A DNA stretch of 12,728 nucleotides from contig CALKYG010000352.1 in the NCBI GenBank assembly GCA_938003575.1, positions 1 to 12,728 of the forward strand, given 5' to 3'. Below are positions 5,717-12,728 of the stretch, piece by piece. The notes under the pieces are model-generated. The model worked only from the letters and a program-made list of their open reading frames with translations. It was not told the origin of the DNA and made no database searches. This DNA is from an uncultured Alphaproteobacteria bacterium (GTDB taxonomy: Bacteria; Pseudomonadota; Alphaproteobacteria; Caulobacterales; Parvularculaceae). The stretch's first letter is position 1. The number at the start of each line of letters is the position of its first letter. A program made the position numbers and the translations under genes.

Positions 5717-6937
5717 CTAATAAATCGTCTCATTGAGGCTGAGAACGCCGGTCATTACCGCCGCAATGACGCCCGCCGTCAACAGGCCCATCAGCGCGGT
5801 CAGAACGGGCGCCAGCAGCGTCATGAAGCGTCGGATCGACGAACCCACAAGCGCCTCCGCGCGGCTCGCCGCCTGCGCGGTCAGCCGGGCGAGTTCACCC
5901 GTCTCCTCACCGATTTCGAGAAAGCTGACGAGGTCCGCAGGGCAGGACGTCCGCTTCTTCAGCGCCGGCGCCAACCGTTCGCCGACACGGACGGCGCTCT
6001 CCGCCTCCTCGATTTCGGCTTGCAGGATCTTGAAGCTCATACCCTGACGGGCGAGCGGCATCGCTCTCGCGATTGGGGCGCCGCCGTCAAGCAGCGTCGC
6101 AAGCGTGCGCAGGAAAGCGCCGTAATCCGCGTAGCGCAGAATTCTCCCCGCAACCGGCGCGCCAAGGCGCATGCGTTCAATTGACGCCGGGTAGCGTTTG
6201 GACGCCAGCCGCAAGCCGATTGCGGCGCCGAGAAGGACCAAAGGCGCAAAGGGCCAATAGCCACGGATTGCGGCGCCGGCGCCAAGGACCAGCCGGGTTT
6301 CGGGTGGCGGGTTGGCGTCTGATGTCGAGAAGATCGCCTCAAACTGCGGCAGAACGAGAAAGCTCAGGAAAAAAAGGGTGGCGACGATGAGGACGGACAG
6401 CGCTGCGGGATAAGCGAGTTGCGCAACAATTTCGCGTCGCAGCTTCAAGGCTTCTTCATAATGCACGGCGAGACGCTCCATCTGTTTGTCGAGCGCGCCG
6501 AGCGCCTCGCCCGACTCGACGAGCGCCTTGAAAAGCCGCGGCGTTGCGTAGGCGCTTCCGGCGAGCGCGCTCGTGATCGAGCGTCCGGCGCGCACATCGT
6601 CGAGAAGGCCCTTGAGAAACGCCCGCTCCCGGTCGCTTTGCGCCTGTTCGCTCGCAAGCCTCAGCGCGTGCGCGATCGGGATCCCCGCGATGAGCAGATT
6701 GCGGAGGCGCGCCGAGACCTCAGCGAGGTCGCTTATCGTCATTCGGTTCCCTGAACGGGACAGTCCGAAGTTCTTGAAGAGCGACCGCTGATCCGCGCTG
6801 AGGGTCAAAGGAATGAGCCGGCGGGATTTCAGCAGGACTTCCGCCGCCCGCAGATCCGGCGCCGCAATGACGCCGGAGACGACGGCGCCGGCGGCGTCTT
6901 CCGCCGCATAGCGCCATTGTTTCTCGGGCAAGCTCAT
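5717..6937 (-). CDS. gspF: T2SS inner-membrane platform protein GspF
   Basis: A 406-residue polytopic protein that, with GspE, forms the assembly platform for the pseudopilus. It has an N-terminal region with YAAEDAAGAVVSGVIAAPD and LRAAEVLLKSRRLIPLTL (about 10-47). Two T2SSF domains follow, about 70-195 and 272-395. The first contains LLIAGIPIAHALRLA and ESGEALGALD; the second contains LATLLDGGAPIARAM and EIGEETGEL, the paired motifs of the family. Three membrane segments are visible near 176-196, 226-244 and 371-396. ATG 6937 overlaps the gspE stop as ATGA, so translation is probably coupled. Length and domain order are normal. Confidence 0.97.
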   Translation of the reverse strand: MSLPEKQWRYAAEDAAGAVVSGVIAAPDLRAAEVLLKSRRLIPLTLSADQRSLFKNFGLSRSGNRMTISDLAEVSARLRNLLIAGIPIAHALRLASEQAQSDRERAFLKGLLDDVRAGRSITSALAGSAYATPRLFKALVESGEALGALDKQMERLAVHYEEALKLRREIVAQLAYPAALSVLIVATLFFLSFLVLPQFEAIFSTSDANPPPETRLVLGAGAAIRGYWPFAPLVLLGAAIGLRLASKRYPASIERMRLGAPVAGRILRYADYGAFLRTLATLLDGGAPIARAMPLARQGMSFKILQAEIEEAESAVRVGERLAPALKKRTSCPADLVSFLEIGEETGELARLTAQAASRAEALVGSSIRRFMTLLAPVLTALMGLLTAGVIAAVMTGVLSLNETIY

Positions 6938-8637
6938 TCGGAGATCGTCTTCAGCAGTTCTTGACGCGTCGTCGCGCCTTCGGCGACTTTCGCGCCGCCA
7001 TCCTCCTTCATGCCGATAAATCCGCTAGCGCGCGCAATGCGGGTGAGTTCGGCGGCGGTCGGTCCGCCCTTGATCGCCGAGCGCAGCGAATCGTCGACTT
7101 CGAGGATCTCGGCGATCGCGAGGCGTCCGTAAAACCCTGACCCTTCGCATCGGGCGCAATGCTCTCTCGACAGATCGCGAGGGATCGCGGGGCCGCCGCA
7201 TTCCGCGCAGGTTTTGCGCACGAGCCGCTGCGCGACGACGCCGACGACAGTTGAAGCGATAAGATAGTCCTCAACGCCCATGTCAAGAAGCCGCATGACC
7301 GCCGACGGCGCGTCATTGGTGTGCAGGGTCGACAGAACAAGATGACCTGTCAGCGCCGCCTGCACTGCGGTTCGCGCCGTCTCGAGATCGCGCATTTCGC
7401 CGACCATGATGATATCGGGGTCATGGCGCAGAAACGAACGCAGCGCGCTCGCGAAAGTGAGGCCGATCGCGGGATTGACCTGCGTCTGGGAAACGCCGGC
7501 GATCCTGTATTCGACCGGATCCTCAATGGTGAGGATTTTGACGTCTCGCCTCGCGAGACGCTGCAGGAGCGCGTAAAGCGTCGTCGTCTTGCCGCTCCCC
7601 GTGGGGCCGGTCAAAAGCAGGATGCCGTTCGGGCGATCGGACAGGCGATGCAATTGCTCCGCCGCTTCAGGTGTGAAGCCGAGCGCTTCAAGATCAAGAG
7701 CGACATCCGTGCGTTGCAGAAGGCGAAGGACGACTCCCTCTCCATGCACGTTCGGCGTCGCTGAAATGCGAAGATCGACGGGCCGTCCCGCGACTGGAAA
7801 GGAAAAGCGCCCGTCCTGCGGTCGGCGACGCTCCGCGATGTCGAGATTGCTGAGAATCTTGAATCGCGAAATGACGGCGAGGCCCTCTTTGACCATCAGG
7901 GTCTCCCGTTCGTAGAGCGCGCCGTCGATCCGGAAGCGGACGCGATAGGCGCGCTCCTCCGGCTCCAGATGAATGTCGGACGCGCGCGCCTTGACGGCGT
8001 CGGCGACGAGACGGTTGCAGAGGCGAACCGCCGGCTCCGCGCTCGCGAGATCGCGAAGGCGCTCGGCGTCGTCGCCGGAGTCGAGAGCGATATCGGCGTC
8101 CGTATTGGGATCGGCCGAGGATTCGATGCGCTGAAACAACGCTTCAAGCTCGCTTGCGGTCGCGATCACGGGCGCCGCGCGTTTTCGCAGAGCGAATTCG
8201 CATCCGCGACGGCCCGTCAAATCCGTCGGATCGGCGAGGGCGACGAGAACGCGATCTCCGAGATCGCATAACGGGAACGACCGCGTCGATTTCAGGAATT
8301 CCGGCGACAACGCTCGGTGCAATTCCGGATCGATGTTCGCGCCGGCGCGCGAGCAGCCGAATATCGAGGCGAAGGCGTCGGCGAGACTTTCTTCGCTGAT
8401 GAGCGCAAGACCGCAAATCGCCGAATCAAGAGCCTCGCGCGACTTACCAACCAGATCCGACAATTGATGGCGGTCGCGTTCGGCGATCAGACCCATCGAC
8501 GCGAGTTGGCGAAGCGCGAATTCGACGAGTGCGCTGCGGCCTTCTTGTTGTGCGCCAGCATCATCGCCGATCCGAGCCAAAGGCGGATCTTCACAGATTA
8601 TGTTCGGCGCACGTGATTGAGTTTCGAAGGCCTGCAC
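6934..8637 (-). CDS. gspE: T2SS assembly ATPase GspE
   Basis: A cytoplasmic AAA-like ATPase that powers pseudopilus extension. From GTG 8637 it has 567 residues. The N1E-like region, LRQLASMGLIAERDRHQL and following, binds GspL in the family. The core has ASDIHLEPEE (219-228), Walker A GPTGSGKTTT (344-353), an Asp box, Walker B DIIMVGEMRD (408-417) with Met where GEIRD is usual, and a His box around LVLSTLHTND. Four cysteines (477, 480, 494, 497; CAECG and CARCEG) form the zinc-binding C-terminal module. I prefer GTG 8637 because GAGAGGGAGA stands 5 nt upstream. The frame stays open to TTG 8775, which would add 46 residues unlike GspE and has no ribosome binding site. It is the first gene of the cluster. 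Confidence 0.96.
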   Translation of the reverse strand: MQAFETQSRAPNIICEDPPLARIGDDAGAQQEGRSALVEFALRQLASMGLIAERDRHQLSDLVGKSREALDSAICGLALISEESLADAFASIFGCSRAGANIDPELHRALSPEFLKSTRSFPLCDLGDRVLVALADPTDLTGRRGCEFALRKRAAPVIATASELEALFQRIESSADPNTDADIALDSGDDAERLRDLASAEPAVRLCNRLVADAVKARASDIHLEPEERAYRVRFRIDGALYERETLMVKEGLAVISRFKILSNLDIAERRRPQDGRFSFPVAGRPVDLRISATPNVHGEGVVLRLLQRTDVALDLEALGFTPEAAEQLHRLSDRPNGILLLTGPTGSGKTTTLYALLQRLARRDVKILTIEDPVEYRIAGVSQTQVNPAIGLTFASALRSFLRHDPDIIMVGEMRDLETARTAVQAALTGHLVLSTLHTNDAPSAVMRLLDMGVEDYLIASTVVGVVAQRLVRKTCAECGGPAIPRDLSREHCARCEGSGFYGRLAIAEILEVDDSLRSAIKGGPTAAELTRIARASGFIGMKEDGGAKVAEGATTRQELLKTISE

Positions 8638-8642
8638 CCGAT

Positions 8643-8648
8643 CTCCCT
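8643..8648 (-). promoter_or_regulatory. ribosome binding site deciding the gspE start
   Basis: On the minus strand AGGGAG, within GAGAGGGAGA, lies 5 nt before GTG 8637. No comparable motif precedes the longer TTG start at 8775. Confidence 0.55.
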
Positions 8649-8791
8649 CTCGCCATTCTTTCGCAGCATCTTTCCGAACGAGAGATGAATCAAGGGCGAC
8701 CGATAACAGACAATCTTCGCCACAGTCGGCCAACTGCGAACCCCGGCTGTCCACGACGGCGGCGCAGCGGACCAAAAGAATTGATCAACTT

Positions 8792-8832
8792 GCGGACGAA
8801 TCTTTCTTGACACTTTGGGCGGACGTTTGTCA
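8792..8832. repeat. GCGGACG direct repeat with TGACA/TGTCA inverted pair
   Basis: GCGGACG occurs at 8792-8798 and again at 8819-8825, 27 bp apart. Between and after them lie TGACA (8808-8812) and its inverse TGTCA (8828-8832). The clustered short repeats recall the multiple terminal repeats of IS21-like elements or a regulator binding site. Neither is proven. Confidence 0.4.
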
Positions 8833-8937
8833 GGTCGGTTCTATTGAGTTGCGTATGGGTTCTTGCCGTTGATTTGACTGAATGGTCGGAGGGCGAGACG
8901 GGCGCAGGGGGAGTTCCTGCATGAACTGAGGTGACGG

Positions 8938-8963
8938 TCGGCGCGTTTGCGTGAACGCGTCGG
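8938..8963. repeat. GC-rich hairpin in the divergent spacer
   Basis: CGCGTT (8942-8947) pairs perfectly with AACGCG (8954-8959) around a six-base loop. The stem extends outward through G-C and C-G pairs plus two G-T wobbles to 8938 and 8963. There is no T-run on either strand, so it is not a standard intrinsic terminator. It may be an untranslated-region structure or a binding site. Confidence 0.5.
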
Positions 8964-9271
8964 ACAGATTGCAGCGTCCTGTATCTCCGACGCGGACGAA
9001 TGCCGTTCTGCGACTTGGATTCGGATGCAAGATTTGGTGTTGTCGCCGGGTAACCTCGTCGATCAAGTCTCTGACCAGCACAGCAATGCTCGACTGCGCG
9101 CTTTCAATTTGGGATGCGCAGGCCGTGTTTGGACATCGCGGGTTTGCCGGCGTCTCGCCGGGAGTTTGGTTATTCGGATTGCGTCGCGGGCTCCCGTCGA
9201 TGTGATTGATTATTGAGTCGCGCGCGTGTCAGCGCAGTGACTCGGGATGCCGGAGAGGGCGATGGGAATGC

Positions 9272-9279
9272 GGGGGGAG
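9272..9279 (+). promoter_or_regulatory. ribosome binding site of the large secreted-protein gene
   Basis: GGGGGGAG lies 9 nt before ATG 9289 and is the best Shine-Dalgarno match among five in-frame ATGs (9247, 9262, 9268, 9289, 9355). GGAGAGG at 9251-9257 could alternatively serve ATG 9268. Confidence 0.55.
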
Positions 9280-9288
9280 AGCGGCCGG

Positions 9289-12200
9289 ATGAGCAGGGCA
9301 AGGGATGCGCGGGACGTGAATGCCGACTGCTACGCCGCTTTGAAACGAACCAGAATGACCCTGACCCAGCCGGCGCTGATCGCCGGCTTTATTGTCGCCG
9401 CGATGAGCCTTGCCGCGGGCGCGTCGGCGCAGATGATGATGCTTCCCGGCCAGTTTGATGTGAGCCCGACCGGCGCGGCGCTATATTCGGTTCCCATTGA
9501 AGTGCCGCCGGGAACGGGCGGCATGTCGCCGGCCTTGACGCTCGATTACGACAGCGACGGCGGCAACGGCTTGCTCGGCGTCGGATGGAATCTCGGCGGC
9601 CTTCCCTCGATCGGGCGCTGCCCGAAGACGATGGCGACCGACGGCGTCAGGGGCCGCGTTGACTTCAGCTTGAACGACCGCTTCTGCATGGACGGCCAGC
9701 GGCTGGTCCTCGTCGCCGGAACCTATGGCGGGGCGGGGTCTGAGTACCGCACCGAGATCGAGGGCTTCACCAAGATCATGGCCTACGGCGCCGCCGGCAA
9801 CGGGCCTAATTATTTCAGGGCGTGGACGAAGAGCGGGCAGATCATCGAGTTCGGCGCCACGACGGATTCGCGCATTCTTGCGACGGGGACGACGACGGCG
9901 CGCTCCTGGGCGGCGAACAAGATCTCCGACACCAAGGGCAATTATCTCACCGTCACCTATACGAACGACGCAACCAACGGCCAGGCCTATCCGACGCGCA
10001 TCGACTACACCGGCAACGCCGGCTCGTCGCCGGTTCTGACGCCTTACAACTCGGTGCGCTTCGAGTATGAAGCGCGCCCCGACATCGTCCCGCTCCACAT
10101 TTCGGGGGCGATGGTGAAGAACACCGTCCGCCTCAAGAAGATCAAGACCTATCAGGGCGCGACGACGATCGTCAGGACCTATGAACTCGTCTACGGGACT
10201 AGCTCGTCGACGCAGCGCAGCAAGATCACATCGATAAAACTTTGCGACGGAACAGGGACAACCTGCTTACCGGCGACGTCGTTCTCGATGACCACCGCGA
10301 GTCTCGCTTTCCCGACGGAAGTCGGCAGCGGGGTCGGCGTCGGCTCCTCGGTAATCCTTTATTTCGGGGACTGGAACGGCGACGGCGTGACCGACGTCAT
10401 GAACTGGAATCGCTCAAATGGAACGAATAACTGGTACATCAACAATGGCGCCCTGAGCTTCACGACTTACGCAAATCGGATCCCGACTGCGCAGATCACC
10501 GGGTCAAGCTCGCAGCTTTTCCTGGGCGATTGGGACGGCGACGCCATTACCGATGTTTTATGGTGGAATCCGGCGAATGGCGCCAATAATTGGTTCATCA
10601 ACTCAAGCACCGGCGGCGCCCCGACCTTCACGCAAACGACTAATCCGATCGCGACGACTTCTCTCTCGTCATCTTCAAGCAGTCTGGCGCTTGGCGATTG
10701 GGACGGCGATGCTCGAACAGACCTGCTCTGGTACAATTCTTCCGGCGTCAATCGCTTTTTCAAGCTTACGTCTTCAAGCCCACTCCAATTCACTCAATAT
10801 AACAGCCTCATCACCCTTCCGACCAATATGGGCTCCCATGTTCTGGTCACCGGGGAATTCAACGGCGATTCCTTTTCCGACGTGTTGATCGACAACCCAA
10901 CGCTGACTACAGGCGGGTTTTGGACTTTTGTCAGCAATGGCAATATGACGTTTACGCAAAGGCCGTTCGCATCCGATCTTGCCGGGGGATCTATCGGGCT
11001 TGGCGATTGGAACGGCGATGGCGTCACCGATGTGATGACGCACCGTTTCACCTCAGGTTCAAACCGGTTTTGGTTGAACGATGGGACAGGTCAATTTGGG
11101 ACGGTCATTGGCGATCCAATCACGCCAACGACGATCGTCAATTACGTCCCATACGTCGGTGACTGGAATGCTGACGGACTGTCTGACCTGATGTTCCATC
11201 TGCCGAGCGCCGGTTCGAATCGCTGGTTCACGACGTCGTGGAGTTCCGCCGGCGCCCTGCAGTTTACATATACTGCCGACCCCATCCTGGCCGCAAATAT
11301 TGCCGGATCAGGCGGCGCGATGGCGTTCGGCGACTGGAACGGCCGCGCCTTCGAGGCGCCGATGTGGTGGCTCGCTTCGAATGGGGCAAATCGCTGGTAC
11401 CGAAACGACGCGGCGACGCCGCCGGATCGGCTGACAAGCGTCACGACCGGCCTCGGCTCGACTACGGCGTTCACATTGAAACCGATCACGGACAATTCCG
11501 TATATACGAAGGACGCGACCGCAGCCTATCCTGTCATCGATATCGAAGCGCCATTCTATGTCGTGTCGCGCGTCGATGCGGCGAACGGGATAGGCGGCAA
11601 TTACAGCTCCACTTACTCCTACGCGGGGGCGAAGATCGATCTTCAAGGCCGAGGATTTCTCGGCTTCCGGCAGCAGGTTTCAACGGACCTGCAGACCAGC
11701 GTCGCGCAAACCCTGACCTTCCGTCAGGACTATCCCTATATCGGCTTCGTGCTTGAGGACAAAAAGGTTCGTTCCGGCGTCATCCTCAATGAGCGCGACA
11801 ATGTCTACAATGCGACCACAACTGGAACAGCGCCGAATATCCGCAAATGGCCCTATCTCCAATCTGTGACGGAGGCCTCGAAGGATCTCAACGGGGCATC
11901 GTTTCCGACGGTAACTACCAGCTACACCTATGACGGCTACGGCAATCCGCTTACGGTGACGGTGTCAACGCCGGACGGCGCAACGCGCACGACCACGAAT
12001 ACCTATTCAAATAACGCAACATCGTGGATTCTTGGGCGGCTTCTCTCTTCATCGGTCTCATCGACGACGCCGGATGTGACGCCGACGCCAACCGGGTGCC
12101 AGTCCAATTGCAGCAGTACAACACCGTCCTTCTCCGTGAACAACGCCTCGGCGGCCGAAGGCTCCGCAGCTACGTTTACGGTGACGCGGACGGGCACCGC

Positions 12201-12728
12201 GACAGGCGGCTACAGCGTCAATTATGCGACGGCGAACGGCACTGCGACTGCCGGGTCTGACTTTACCGCTAAATCCGGAACGCTGACGTTCGCGACGGGT
12301 GACGCCACAAAGACTGTGTCGGTGACGACGCTTTCCGATGCGGTCAGCGAAGGATCCGAGACTTTCACCCTAAATCTTTCGTCGCCGACCGGCGGCGCGA
12401 CCATCACCGACGGTCAGGGGGCCGGAACGATCACGAATGTGGCGCCGGCGCCGTCGTTCTCGATTGCCGATGCAACCGCGGCGGAGGGCGCAAATGCCGT
12501 GTTTACGGTCACGCGCGCCGGGACCTCGACAGGCAGCTATAGCGTTAATTATGCAACGGCGAACGGCACCGCGACTGCCGGGTCTGACTTTACCGCCAAA
12601 TCCGGGACGCTGACCTTTGCGAGCGGAGTCACGTCGCTTACGATATCAGTGGCGACGTTAAGCGACGCTGTGAGCGAAGGAAATGAGACGTTTACAGTGA
12701 ATTTGAGTGCGCCAACGGGAGGAGCGAC
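9289..12728 (+). CDS. large secreted SpvB/FG-GAP/TcdB-middle/Calx-beta protein, 3' end outside the window
   Basis: The frame is open from an in-frame stop at 9238 to the window's edge, more than 1,146 codons from ATG 9289. A signal peptide has basic KRTR before a hydrophobic stretch and AGASA before Gln48, a good signal peptidase I site. Residues from about 56 match the SpvB/TcB N-terminal domain: FDVSPTGAALYSVPIEVPPG, LTLDYDS, GLLGVGWNLGGLPSIGRCP. Seven FG-GAP/VCBS-like repeats follow (360-720). Next is a TcdB-middle-like segment with GRGFLGFRQQ (787-796) and an RHS-like YDGYGNP (about 883). Then come CQSNC and Calx-beta repeats from 946. In insecticidal Tc toxins and SpvB the N-terminal parts form the shell that encloses a toxin; Calx-beta modules usually bind calcium in adhesins. 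Here the function is unknown and the C-terminus is unseen. The gene is divergent from the T2SS operon. Confidence 0.92.
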   Translation, partial: MSRARDARDVNADCYAALKRTRMTLTQPALIAGFIVAAMSLAAGASAQMMMLPGQFDVSPTGAALYSVPIEVPPGTGGMSPALTLDYDSDGGNGLLGVGWNLGGLPSIGRCPKTMATDGVRGRVDFSLNDRFCMDGQRLVLVAGTYGGAGSEYRTEIEGFTKIMAYGAAGNGPNYFRAWTKSGQIIEFGATTDSRILATGTTTARSWAANKISDTKGNYLTVTYTNDATNGQAYPTRIDYTGNAGSSPVLTPYNSVRFEYEARPDIVPLHISGAMVKNTVRLKKIKTYQGATTIVRTYELVYGTSSSTQRSKITSIKLCDGTGTTCLPATSFSMTTASLAFPTEVGSGVGVGSSVILYFGDWNGDGVTDVMNWNRSNGTNNWYINNGALSFTTYANRIPTAQITGSSSQLFLGDWDGDAITDVLWWNPANGANNWFINSSTGGAPTFTQTTNPIATTSLSSSSSSLALGDWDGDARTDLLWYNSSGVNRFFKLTSSSPLQFTQYNSLITLPTNMGSHVLVTGEFNGDSFSDVLIDNPTLTTGGFWTFVSNGNMTFTQRPFASDLAGGSIGLGDWNGDGVTDVMTHRFTSGSNRFWLNDGTGQFGTVIGDPITPTTIVNYVPYVGDWNADGLSDLMFHLPSAGSNRWFTTSWSSAGALQFTYTADPILAANIAGSGGAMAFGDWNGRAFEAPMWWLASNGANRWYRNDAATPPDRLTSVTTGLGSTTAFTLKPITDNSVYTKDATAAYPVIDIEAPFYVVSRVDAANGIGGNYSSTYSYAGAKIDLQGRGFLGFRQQVSTDLQTSVAQTLTFRQDYPYIGFVLEDKKVRSGVILNERDNVYNATTTGTAPNIRKWPYLQSVTEASKDLNGASFPTVTTSYTYDGYGNPLTVTVSTPDGATRTTTNTYSNNATSWILGRLLSSSVSSTTPDVTPTPTGCQSNCSSTTPSFSVNNASAAEGSAATFTVTRTGTATGGYSVNYATANGTATAGSDFTAKSGTLTFATGDATKTVSVTTLSDAVSEGSETFTLNLSSPTGGATITDGQGAGTITNVAPAPSFSIADATAAEGANAVFTVTRAGTSTGSYSVNYATANGTATAGSDFTAKSGTLTFASGVTSLTISVATLSDAVSEGNETFTVNLSAPTGGA
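10366..11400 (+). repeat. seven FG-GAP/VCBS-like repeats inside the large gene
   Basis: The motif GDWNGDGxTDVM..W and its variants begin at 10366, 10525, 10693, 10852, 11002, 11158 and 11329, a period of 150-171 bp (50-57 residues). Each unit usually ends in an NRWF or NNWFIN type strand. The DxNxDGxxxD pattern is a calcium-binding loop in beta-propeller blades; seven blades would close one propeller. Unit 4 is divergent (GEFNGDSFSD), and unit 7 has lost the central acidic residues (GDWNGRAFEAP). Confidence 0.85.
12124..12728 (+). repeat. tandem Calx-beta repeats, 327-bp period, second unit cut by the window edge
   Basis: Unit 1 starts at 12124 (PSFSV) and unit 2 at 12451 (PSFSI), exactly 109 codons apart. 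Each has AAEG, FTVTR, YATANGTATAGSDF, SGTLTFA and SEGxETFT, the Calx-beta pattern with its acidic calcium-site residues. A block of 27 codons (12214-12294 and 12541-12621) is identical in protein. More units probably follow. Confidence 0.92.

Larger units (their letters stand above)
8638..9288. other. divergent intergenic region between gspE and the large secreted-protein gene
   Basis: About 650 bp with no gene I can support. The longest readings (8830-9081 minus; 8947-9216 plus, TTG start) have no ribosome binding site and no recognisable motif. The region must hold the promoters of both flanking units, but I see no convincing -35/-10 pair. It contains a GCGGACG direct repeat (8792 and 8819), a TGACA/TGTCA inverted pair (8808 and 8828) and a strong GC hairpin (8938-8963). 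Parts may be decayed mobile DNA. Confidence 0.6.

Noticed and set aside
8807..8835. Perfect TTGACA -35 box on the plus strand
   Set aside because: At 17 bp spacing the -10 would be TCAGGT, a poor match, and it lies more than 400 bp from the next gene.
8830..9081. An 83-aa minus-strand open frame, possibly a transposase tail
   Set aside because: The basic, proline-rich sequence hints at mobile DNA, but no catalytic or DNA-binding motif is visible.
8947..9216. An 89-aa plus-strand open frame in the spacer
   Set aside because: It has a TTG start without a ribosome binding site and no motif I recognise, and it overlaps a GC hairpin. The evidence is too weak for a gene.
1..12728. CRISPR arrays or rRNA genes
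   Set aside because: No regularly spaced identical repeats with unique spacers and no rRNA-like sequence were found. The only arrays are protein-coding repeats and the 11-bp iterons.

Overview
The window reads as chromosomal DNA of a high-GC alphaproteobacterium, possibly a Hyphomicrobiales/Methylocystaceae-type organism. That placement rests on codon style, the partial-looking type II secretion (T2SS) locus and general resemblance, not on a marker gene. There are three regions.

(1) Positions 1-1012 are a tRNA-linked scrap yard. The 3' half of a tRNA-Lys(TTT) ends at 51. Its downstream flank has att-site-like geometry: a 17-bp AT-rich core, then 46 bp, then GGGTAAGC repeats at exact 11-bp steps. 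The same module recurs 774 bp further on, behind the 3' end of a different, degenerate tRNA. Between the two lie a decayed vapBC toxin-antitoxin pair (several frameshifts and a nonsense codon) and an IS3-family remnant that keeps its A6G ribosomal slippage site. This looks like the residue of integrative elements that used tRNA genes.

(2) Positions 1016-8637, minus strand, hold a compact T2SS cluster in the order gspE-gspF-gspG, then a 111-bp gap, then gspL-gspM-gspC/N-like-gspD. ATGA stop/start overlaps join E/F, L/M and M/C. Secretin, ATPase, platform protein, major pseudopilin and the L/M/C inner-membrane parts are all present. The minor pseudopilins H, I, J and K, which normally sit between G and L, are absent from exactly that place, and there is no prepilin peptidase gene. 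The gap holds a terminator-like hairpin with a six-T run.

(3) Positions 8638-9288 are a 650-bp divergent spacer without a convincing gene. From 9289 to beyond the window's right edge runs one very large plus-strand gene for a secreted protein. It has a signal peptide, a SpvB/TcB-type N-terminal domain, seven FG-GAP/VCBS-like repeats, a TcdB-middle-like segment, an RHS-like segment and at least two Calx-beta repeats. It is the most unusual gene here. Because it is exported and divergent from a T2SS operon, it is a reasonable candidate substrate of that system; this is inference from position and domains only.
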